Source of the DNA: Bacteroidales bacterium
GTDB taxonomy: Bacteria; Bacteroidota; Bacteroidia; Bacteroidales; WCHB1-69
Length of the DNA: 34,018 nucleotides
Direction of reading: 5' to 3'
NCBI GenBank assembly: GCA_031272025.1
Contig: JAISUP010000081.1
Span: forward strand, 1-34,018
Below the pieces are notes generated by a model. The model made no database searches and was not told where the DNA came from. It saw only the letters and a list, made by a program, of their open reading frames with translations. A program made the position numbers and the translations under genes. Every line of letters starts with the position of its first letter. Position 1 is the stretch's first letter. Of the stretch, positions 26,816 through 34,018 are shown one piece after another.

Positions 26816-28258
26816 ATGGCAGACAAATATGATATTGAAAATATCCTGAATGAAGACTACGAGTACGGTTTTGTTTCAGATATAGAGGTAGAAGATTTCC
26901 CGAAAGGATTAAATGAAAATGTTATTCGTTTGATTTCTAAAAGAAAAGAAGAACCCGACTGGCTGTTAGAATTTCGACTTAAAGCCTATCGGCAATGGCT
27001 GTGTATGAAAGAACCCGATTGGGCACATTTGAAATTTAGCCGAGCTAATTATCAGGATATAAAATATTTGGCTATTCCAAAGAAAAAGAAAGATACACAA
27101 GATTTGGACGAGATTGACCCTGACCTTTTAGAAACATTCAATAAGTTAGGAGTACCGCTCGAAGAACAGAAACTATTGGCAGGCGTGGCAGTAGATGCCG
27201 TGATTGATTCTGTTTCTGTAAAAACTACTTTTTCAGAAACTCTTGAAAAACACGGGATTATATTTTGTTCTTTTGGGGAAGCGATTAAGAAACACCCTGA
27301 TTTGGTTCGGCAATATCTTGCCACGGTTGTCCCCGTGGGTGACAACTTTTACGCGGCACTCAATAGTGCTGTTTTTAGCGAAGGTTCCTTTTGTTATATC
27401 CCCAAAGGGGTACGTTGTCCCATAGAACTCTCGACTTATTTCAGGATCAACGCGGCAAATACCGGACAATTTGAGCGCACGCTTATTATTGCCGATGAAG
27501 GTTCCTACGTGAGTTACATGGAAGGTTGCACAGCACCTCGTCGCGATGAAAATCAATTACATGCCGCTGTGGTAGAAATTGTCGCGATGAAAAATGCCGA
27601 AGTAAAGTACTCGACCGTGCAAAATTGGTACCCGGGCGACAAAAACGGCAATGGGGGAATATACAATTTAGTTACCAAACGCGGACTTTGCAAAGGCGAC
27701 CATGCTAAAATTTCGTGGACACAAGTAGAAACAGGCTCTGCTATTACATGGAAATATCCCGGATGCGTTTTGCAAGGCGACTACTCTTCGGGAGAATTCT
27801 ACTCGGTAGCCGTAACAAATCACTATCAACAAGCCGATACAGGTACCAAAATGATACACTTAGGTAAAAATACCCGTAGTTTGATTGTCTCTAAAGGAAT
27901 CTCTGCCGGACATAGTCAAAATAGTTACCGAGGATTAGTACGGGTATCTAAAAAAGCGGAAAATGCCCGTAATTTTTCGCAATGCGATTCCTTGCTCATG
28001 AGCGACACCTGTGGGGCACATACTTGGCCTACCATAGACTGTAATAATCCAAACGCGATTCTCGAACACGAGGCTACAACTTCGAAAATCTCAGACGAGC
28101 AATTATTCTACGCGCAACAAAGAGGTATTGATAAAGAAAAAGCCATTAGCCTTATCGTGAACGGGTATGCCAAAGAGGTTTTGAACAAATTACCCATGGA
28201 ATTTGCCGTTGAAGCCCAAAAATTACTCAATATTAGTCTGGAAGGAAGTGTGGGATAA
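26816..28258 (+). CDS. sufB: Fe-S cluster assembly protein SufB
   Basis: [71 protein letters not shown]. Confidence 0.95.
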   Translation: MADKYDIENILNEDYEYGFVSDIEVEDFPKGLNENVIRLISKRKEEPDWLLEFRLKAYRQWLCMKEPDWAHLKFSRANYQDIKYLAIPKKKKDTQDLDEIDPDLLETFNKLGVPLEEQKLLAGVAVDAVIDSVSVKTTFSETLEKHGIIFCSFGEAIKKHPDLVRQYLATVVPVGDNFYAALNSAVFSEGSFCYIPKGVRCPIELSTYFRINAANTGQFERTLIIADEGSYVSYMEGCTAPRRDENQLHAAVVEIVAMKNAEVKYSTVQNWYPGDKNGNGGIYNLVTKRGLCKGDHAKISWTQVETGSAITWKYPGCVLQGDYSSGEFYSVAVTNHYQQADTGTKMIHLGKNTRSLIVSKGISAGHSQNSYRGLVRVSKKAENARNFSQCDSLLMSDTCGAHTWPTIDCNNPNAILEHEATTSKISDEQLFYAQQRGIDKEKAISLIVNGYAKEVLNKLPMEFAVEAQKLLNISLEGSVG

Positions 28259-28349
28259 CCTCATTATGAAAAGTAATGAGCAACAAATCAATTGTTTATA
28301 CGATTTTTCTTTTTTTTCAAAAGAAGATACCTATTTCAAAAAAAAATCG

Positions 28350-28357
28350 TATCTTTG
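28350..28357 (+). promoter_or_regulatory. -7 element TATCTTTG upstream of tRNA-Lys
   Basis: Exact match 20 bp before the tRNA 5' end. Confidence 0.6.
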
Positions 28358-28377
28358 CACTCGCAAAAAACAAAGGA

Positions 28378-28450
28378 GTTTCAGTAGCTCAGCAGGTAGA
28401 GCACATCCCTTTTAAGGATGGGGTCCTGGGTTCGAATCCCAGCTGGAACA
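28378..28450 (+). tRNA. tRNA-Lys (anticodon TTT)
   Basis: GTTTCAG/CTGGAAC acceptor, AGCTC..GAGC D-arm, CATCC-CTTTTAA-GGATG anticodon arm, CTGGG-TTCGAAT-CCCAG T-arm, discriminator A; CCA not encoded. Confidence 0.95.
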
Positions 28451-28577
28451 CAACCAACCTTAATCCCACATCCTTCCTTTTATGAAAACGTCAACCAAAT
28501 GGTCGTCCTTGCTGAAAGCATCAACAAGGGAGGCATCGTGTTTTTATCCCCCTTTGGGTAGGCTACTTTTATTTGAA

Positions 28578-30482
28578 TTAGAAAGTCTTTTTAATAAATT
28601 TTTTTACAATAATTTCTTGATTGTCAACTAATTTGAGTACATAAAAACCATTAGGCAAATTGGCGACATTCATAGCATTGCTACCGGTAAAAACATCTTG
28701 TTGTAGCACGGTTTGTCCGGTAATATTGTAAATAAAAACTTTGGCATGATCATTTTTCAGGCGAAGCGAGAGATAGAGTGTTCGCGAAGCAGGATTGGGA
28801 TAGAGCGAAAGTGTGGTTGTTGAAGTTTTGACCGGTTGAATCCCTGTGGTGTTTAATGCTTTAATCACGGCTTGCCACGCGTTGATTTTTCCTTGTCCAA
28901 AGCGTTCTATACCGGCGGCGAGAGTGAAGTCATCGTTGCTCGCCGTTTCTCTTAAAATTTGCTTTATTTGCGCGGGCGACAACGCGGGGTTTGCCTGCCA
29001 CATCAAAGCCGCTACCCCCGATACCAACGGGGCTGCCATAGAAGTCCCCGACAAGGATAGAAAATAATAATTTCGCCCGTTGAAGGTAACTCTGCTTTTT
29101 CGCGTGCCACTATAAGATTGATTCGTGTAAGAAGATAACGCGGCGGTAATTTCGTAGCCGGGTGCCGACAAGTCGGGTTTTTGGGGTTGCCCCGGCACGG
29201 GACCATAACTGGAGAATGTCGCGATGTCGCCACCATAATCATAATTCCCAACTTGATAACGCGACTGATGTGCTGCAACCGTAACGGCAACTTCTACATT
29301 GGCAGGAGTTCCTATCCCGTATTGATAGTCTCCATCTTGCCATTCGGGAATGTCTTCGCTACTAAAATCGCCTCCCCAATTTCCTACTCCCGTGGGGAGT
29401 TCTATCACGTTCCAAGCGTGAAAATCGCCCCCCTTCGCGGTTACTGCCAACACGGGAAAATAATTGTTGGTTGTCATTTTCTTAACACACAATCGTGCCT
29501 GTGGACGATGATTATAAGGATTTTCGTGCTCTAAGTTCACCTTATAATACACGGTATCCCCGGAAGGCAATGATATTTCCCCTTCCGCGTAACTATTGCT
29601 GTCTTTCACGTTTTGCCAAGGACTTTGTGCAATCTGTTCTTTTTGATTATTCATGATTTGTAACGCGAAAGCAAAATCATGACCGGGGGTATTGAGCATG
29701 GATATAGATTGTCCCCATTGATTTCCTGCATTGTCGCCGGCATAGTGAATTCGAGAACGTAAAGTATCGGCATATTCGTTGAAATTACGGTGTAAATGAA
29801 AGCGATAGTAGCCACAATTGCCCGCGGCAGCCACAAACAATACCCCTTCTTTAGAAAGCGAATCCATGAGCGAGGCAATGGCTCCGGTACCATCCATGTT
29901 CCCCATGTAATACAAGCCCCAACTCATACTGATAATTAAGTGTTTTCCTTCTTCTTTGGCAACACGATGCATCCACCGGAACGCATCCATGATTGCCTTC
30001 TCATCTACTAAAATAGAGGTAAAAAGCAATTGAGCATTATAAGCCACACCCTTGTAAGCGGTGCCTGCACCCGCACCTCCCGCGATAGAAGCCACATGCG
30101 TACCGTGATAGGCAAGGTCATACACGTTATTTGTATCATGCATTGCCGTAAGCAAGGCTTCCTTGCCCACTAACTCTGTCCCATAGTTAAACCCTGTTGG
30201 TGGTTTCCCTTGTCCGCACCACTGATCCCATGCGCGCGCAACTCTGTATTCTTGCATTAAAGTATCGAAAAAAACCGGATGAGTATAATCAAAACCCCAA
30301 TCGGTAAACCCGATAATCACTCCTTCCCCATTAAAGCCGGATGGCAAATTATCCCCGTTCCACACGTGCTCTATCTTACTGTCGGGAATTGCACGGTGCA
30401 ACCATTGACCTTGTGTTCCCAACATTTGCGAAAAACCATCGGTGGCTATCGCGAAGATAAGCAAAAATAGAAGTTTTTTCAA
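28578..30482 (-). CDS. S8 subtilisin-like serine peptidase with T9SS type A sorting domain (TTG start)
   Basis: Catalytic D in IGFTDWGFDYTHPVF, H in YHGTHVASIAGG, S in LSGTSMAAPLVSG; C-terminal LSLYPNPASRTLYLSL...VFIYNITGQTV...LPNGFYVLKLVDNQEIIVKKFIKK. Confidence 0.92.
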   Translation of the reverse strand: MKKLLFLLIFAIATDGFSQMLGTQGQWLHRAIPDSKIEHVWNGDNLPSGFNGEGVIIGFTDWGFDYTHPVFFDTLMQEYRVARAWDQWCGQGKPPTGFNYGTELVGKEALLTAMHDTNNVYDLAYHGTHVASIAGGAGAGTAYKGVAYNAQLLFTSILVDEKAIMDAFRWMHRVAKEEGKHLIISMSWGLYYMGNMDGTGAIASLMDSLSKEGVLFVAAAGNCGYYRFHLHRNFNEYADTLRSRIHYAGDNAGNQWGQSISMLNTPGHDFAFALQIMNNQKEQIAQSPWQNVKDSNSYAEGEISLPSGDTVYYKVNLEHENPYNHRPQARLCVKKMTTNNYFPVLAVTAKGGDFHAWNVIELPTGVGNWGGDFSSEDIPEWQDGDYQYGIGTPANVEVAVTVAAHQSRYQVGNYDYGGDIATFSSYGPVPGQPQKPDLSAPGYEITAALSSYTNQSYSGTRKSRVTFNGRNYYFLSLSGTSMAAPLVSGVAALMWQANPALSPAQIKQILRETASNDDFTLAAGIERFGQGKINAWQAVIKALNTTGIQPVKTSTTTLSLYPNPASRTLYLSLRLKNDHAKVFIYNITGQTVLQQDVFTGSNAMNVANLPNGFYVLKLVDNQEIIVKKFIKKTF

Positions 30483-30483
30483 T

Positions 30484-31203
30484 TTATTGGATGTTGGCTT
30501 TTAGTTTTGCCTTTTCCAAGTACTTATCTATCCCCGAGGATTGATATTCGTTATAATACTCGTTTTGAATCCGAGCATAAGTAGCGTAAGCCTTATCCCA
30601 ACGGTCTGCTTTTTCGTACATTTGTCCTAATTTAAAAAGTACGATAGGGGTTGAAAAATTGTTATCGCCCTTGGCGGCTTTCTCGTAATATTTAATGGCT
30701 TTATTGTCATCACCTTGCTCATCGTATAAATCTCCGATAAGCATTTGGCAAACATACCAATACACATCTTCTTTTTTCTTAAATTTAAGAAAAAAATCCA
30801 ATGCTTCTTCCTTTTGTCCCATGTTAAGATAGCACAATCCCGCGAAATATTTGGCGGTATTTGCTACTTTGGTCATCTTGTAATCGGAGATAATAGCAAG
30901 GAATCCATCATTTTCCTCGTCTCCTTCAAGGGCGAGATTAAACTTTGCAGTGTCGTTAGATTGTATCGCTTGTCCATAATATTGTATGGGTGCCAATACA
31001 GCTGCTGCTCCTTTTTGATTTCGCGGTTGGAAATAAAAACGATTTAGTGCCATACTGCCGCCTATTATTACGAATAACGCGATAACTACCCCAAAAATAA
31101 TCTTCTCGTATTGGTTATACCAATGAACAATTTTTGTTATAAAATTTTCTTTTACAACACCTTTAACTTCTTGTTTTGTACCTATTTTCTCGCTGTTTGC
31201 CAT
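30484..31203 (-). CDS. Membrane-anchored tetratricopeptide repeat protein
   Basis: One TM segment (IIFGVVIALFVIIGGSMAL) followed by TPR-like repeats; start moved from 31242 because that ATG lies inside the promoter motif TATCTTTG. Confidence 0.8.
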   Translation of the reverse strand: MANSEKIGTKQEVKGVVKENFITKIVHWYNQYEKIIFGVVIALFVIIGGSMALNRFYFQPRNQKGAAAVLAPIQYYGQAIQSNDTAKFNLALEGDEENDGFLAIISDYKMTKVANTAKYFAGLCYLNMGQKEEALDFFLKFKKKEDVYWYVCQMLIGDLYDEQGDDNKAIKYYEKAAKGDNNFSTPIVLFKLGQMYEKADRWDKAYATYARIQNEYYNEYQSSGIDKYLEKAKLKANIQ

Positions 31204-31231
31204 ATAAAAATGATGTTTTAAAATTTGGCTG

Positions 31232-31239
31232 CAAAGATA
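31232..31239 (-). promoter_or_regulatory. -7 element TATCTTTG (minus strand) of the TPR-peptidase unit
   Basis: CAAAGATA on plus strand, 28 bp upstream of ATG 31203. Confidence 0.6.
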
Positions 31240-31299
31240 CATAAAAATATCTAATTACAGACCATACCGTTAAAAAACTCGCGGTATTAAATTTTTCCG

Positions 31300-31307
31300 T
31301 ACATTTG
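31300..31307 (+). promoter_or_regulatory. -7 element TACATTTG upstream of the U32 peptidase
   Basis: TAnnTTTG match 38 bp before ATG. Confidence 0.5.
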
Positions 31308-31345
31308 CATTATCAAACCATTGTTGTTTAAATACCATTGTTAAG

Positions 31346-32584
31346 ATGTCTTCTATAGAAATCATGTCTCCGGCGGGTTCTTTCGAATCGTTGATGTCGG
31401 CGATACAAGCCGGGGCAAATGCCGTGTATTTTGGGGTAGGTAATTTGAACATGCGCGCTCGCTCATCGGTCAATTTTTCTCTTGCAGACATGGAGGTTAT
31501 TACACGTGTTTGTCGCGCACATGGCGTTTTGTCCTACCTTACCGTGAATACCGTGGTCTTTAATCATGAAATTGAAGAGGTACACGCGATTTTAGATGCA
31601 GCAAAACAACACGGAGTATCTGCAATTATCGCATCCGATTGGGCGGTAATCAATTATTGTCGACAAATAGGTTTAGAAATTCATATCTCTACCCAGTGTA
31701 ATGTTACCAACTTCACGGCAGTGCAATTTTATGCTCAATTTGCCGATGTAATCGTATTGGCACGGGAAGTCAACTTATTGCAAGTTGCTGAAATCTCGGA
31801 GGCTATAGCACGACAGAATTTATGCGGACCCTCAGGAAAAAGAATACGTTTGGAAATGTTCGTGCACGGGGCTTTGTGCATGGCAACATCAGGAAAATGC
31901 TATCTCAGTTTAGACCATTTCAACTCCTCTGCAAACAGAGGGGGATGCTATCAATTGTGCCGAAGAGGTTACAGAGTCAAAGATATGGACAACGAAGTAG
32001 AATTAGATATTCAAAACCAATATATTATGTCTCCGAAGGACTTATGTACAATTGGATTTTTAGACCAGTTGTTGGCTGCGGGGGTGTCGGTATTGAAGAT
32101 AGAAGGACGCGGACGTTCGGCAGAATACGTGAAAACAGTTACTTCTTGTTATCAAGAAGCAGTAAATGCTATAGAAACAGGAAGTTATAATACTCAAAAA
32201 ATAGAAGCATGGACTGCCCGACTGCGAAGTGTCTATAACCGAGATTTTTGGGATGGCTATTATTTGGGACAAAAACTGGGAGAATGGTCTGATGTATATG
32301 GTTCGCGAGCCACTCGCTCAAAACAATATATTGGCAAAGTAACCAATTATTTTCATCATATCGGAGTCGCTGAAATTACCATCGAAACAGGGACACTATC
32401 CGTGGGCGACCCCTTGCTAATCACAGGAACTACAACTGGCGTTTACGAAGAGATCATCCCTGAAATCAGGGTAGATTTACAACCTGTAACTACCGCGAAA
32501 AAGGGTCTTCCCTGTTCAATCCCAACTTGTGAAATCGTGAGACGAGGTGATAAAGTGTATAAATGGATAGATGCGGAAAAATAA
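31346..32584 (+). CDS. Peptidase U32 family protein (YegQ/RlhA-like)
   Basis: EIMSPAGSFESLMSAIQAGANAVYFGVGNLNMRARS, HISTQCNVTN, FVHGALCMATSGKCYLS, NRGGCYQLCRRGY, MSPKDLCTI, LKIEGRGRSAEYV. Confidence 0.92.
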   Translation: MSSIEIMSPAGSFESLMSAIQAGANAVYFGVGNLNMRARSSVNFSLADMEVITRVCRAHGVLSYLTVNTVVFNHEIEEVHAILDAAKQHGVSAIIASDWAVINYCRQIGLEIHISTQCNVTNFTAVQFYAQFADVIVLAREVNLLQVAEISEAIARQNLCGPSGKRIRLEMFVHGALCMATSGKCYLSLDHFNSSANRGGCYQLCRRGYRVKDMDNEVELDIQNQYIMSPKDLCTIGFLDQLLAAGVSVLKIEGRGRSAEYVKTVTSCYQEAVNAIETGSYNTQKIEAWTARLRSVYNRDFWDGYYLGQKLGEWSDVYGSRATRSKQYIGKVTNYFHHIGVAEITIETGTLSVGDPLLITGTTTGVYEEIIPEIRVDLQPVTTAKKGLPCSIPTCEIVRRGDKVYKWIDAEK

Positions 32585-32587
32585 AAA

Positions 32588-33523
32588 ATGAACACGATAA
32601 AAAATAAACAAAAGGCATTGCAACGGACTTCGTGGATTAGTGTTTGGGGTAATCTTTTCTTATCCGCCTTGAAAATAGTCGTAGGTCTGTTAGCGGGGAG
32701 CCTTTCCACGTTGAGTGATGGTATGGATTCGGCAACAGATGTACTTACTTCTGTCATTATCTTAATTACCTCGTTTTTAGTGAGCCATCCTCCCAATTCC
32801 AAATACGTGTACGGGCGCGAAAAAGCCGAAAATATGGCATCTACCATCTTGTCTTTCGTGATTTTGTTCATGGGCATACAATTATTCATCACGGCAATAG
32901 GCAAACTGCTACACCCTCGCGAATTAGCCATGCCTTCCTTCTTGGCTCTATGGGCGGTTATCGTGTCTATCGTGGGCAAACTGTTATTATCGTGGTATCA
33001 ATTTCGACAGGGACGCAGGCTCGGTTCTTCCATGCTACAAGCCAACGCCGTGAACATGCGCAACGATGTTATCCTGTCGGCAGGGGTACTCGTGGGCTTA
33101 CTTTGTACTCATGTTTTTCACTTACCGGTTCTCGACCCGATAGTAGCAATGCTCGTGAGCCTTTTTATCGTCTGGTCTGCCATAGGAATATTTCGTTCTG
33201 CCAATCTCGTGCTCATGGACGGGATGAAAAATACTAAAGTTTATCACGATATTATTCGGTCGGTTGAAAAAGTACCTGGGGCAGAAAACCCGCATCGTAT
33301 TCGCACCGGTTACGTGGGAAATCGCTACAACATCGTGCTCGACATTGAAGTCGATGGGAACCTCACTCTTACCGAAGCCCATCGCGTTGCCACAGAAGTA
33401 GAAACAAGCATTAAACAACAAATAGAAAACGTGTATGATATTGTTGTTCACGTGGAACCCAAAGGCAATACCAACGATAACGAACAATTTGGCGTGAACA
33501 AACGCATTTTAACCGAAAGTTGA
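32588..33523 (+). CDS. Cation diffusion facilitator family transporter
   Basis: SDGMDSATDVLTSVIILITSFLVSHPPNSKYVYGREKAENMAS, DPIVAMLVSLFIVWSAIGIF, HRIRTGYVGNRYNIVLDIEVDGNLTLTEAHRVATEVE. Confidence 0.93.
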   Translation: MNTIKNKQKALQRTSWISVWGNLFLSALKIVVGLLAGSLSTLSDGMDSATDVLTSVIILITSFLVSHPPNSKYVYGREKAENMASTILSFVILFMGIQLFITAIGKLLHPRELAMPSFLALWAVIVSIVGKLLLSWYQFRQGRRLGSSMLQANAVNMRNDVILSAGVLVGLLCTHVFHLPVLDPIVAMLVSLFIVWSAIGIFRSANLVLMDGMKNTKVYHDIIRSVEKVPGAENPHRIRTGYVGNRYNIVLDIEVDGNLTLTEAHRVATEVETSIKQQIENVYDIVVHVEPKGNTNDNEQFGVNKRILTES

Positions 33524-33626
33524 AAAATACTTCTAACCAGAATTTAGAATTGATGAAACATTTTCGTAACACCGGCGTATCCGGTTTGTAATCCGACGTG
33601 AGTACTTTTGCAGCGGATTAACAAAT

Positions 33627-33791
33627 ATGTTTCAAATGATTAAGATTTTTATTCTCTTGATAATTTGCGTTTTAAGCGTTAATATAAATGCGCAGAAGGC
33701 GGATGTCCTGACTTTATCACCCCAATTTTTAACACTCCTGTATATCAACAAAGGTGTCCCTCATATTTTTCTACCAACATTTTGTGCCTAA
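33627..33791 (+). pseudogene. Short secreted-type ORF (54 aa), probably a truncated gene start
   Basis: MFQMIKIFILLIICVLSVNINAQKADVLTLSPQFLTLLYINKGVPHIFLPTFCA*; signal peptide plus promoter-like TACTTTTG at 33603-33610. Confidence 0.4.
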
Positions 33792-34018
33792 CGGCACAGA
33801 TATTGAATGAATAAATTTTGAAATCAAATACTGATTTTTACACCCCACCATGTGGGACAATAAAATTCAAAAAAGTCAAACCGCGTGAAAGCAGGGAAAC
33901 GCTTTTCAAAACAATGCTTCTTACCCCAAAGCTCAAGTCCATCATCCAACTCTTTGACCAAAATTTTTGGGCTAAGGCGTTGTTCATAAATAAACGAATC
34001 AATTTGTGAATTCCCTAC

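Noticed and set aside
33818-34009. 63-aa ORF at the right edge
   Set aside because: No promoter, no recognised motif and truncated context at the window edge

Overview
The window looks like a low-GC Bacteroidales-type chromosome segment. It has many TAnnTTTG -7 promoter elements, a T9SS C-terminal sorting domain, DUF6089-uppS-bamA synteny and large TonB-linked barrels. Most of it is housekeeping: elbB, aroK, ispG-murL-truA-fmt, HU, trmH, rpmH (missed by the ORF track), tadA, coaD, korD/korA, uppS-bamA, gpmA-sufB, tRNA-Lys(UUU), a U32 peptidase and a CDF transporter. Accessory or decayed DNA lies at 1-2000, 16.8-18.2 kb and after 33.5 kb. The strongest leads are: (i) a wHTH-containing AAA ATPase whose promoter carries three 13-bp palindromes at exact 14-bp spacing, with the last one supplying the -33 element; (ii) a Bacteroidetes-type IspG with a strongly shortened central A* domain; (iii) a MurL-like glutamate epimerase in a Bacteroidales-type operon; (iv) an approximately 120-bp multi-hairpin element (1366-1483) with no coding explanation; (v) a two-copy hairpin repeat with compensating stem changes at the left edge; (vi) a RhuM/PLD-like gene broken by a single CAA-to-TAA change; (vii) an HxlR/DJ-1 module bracketed by IS-end-like sequences. 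No CRISPR array or complete transposon was seen. All family assignments come from reading motifs in the translations; no searches were run.
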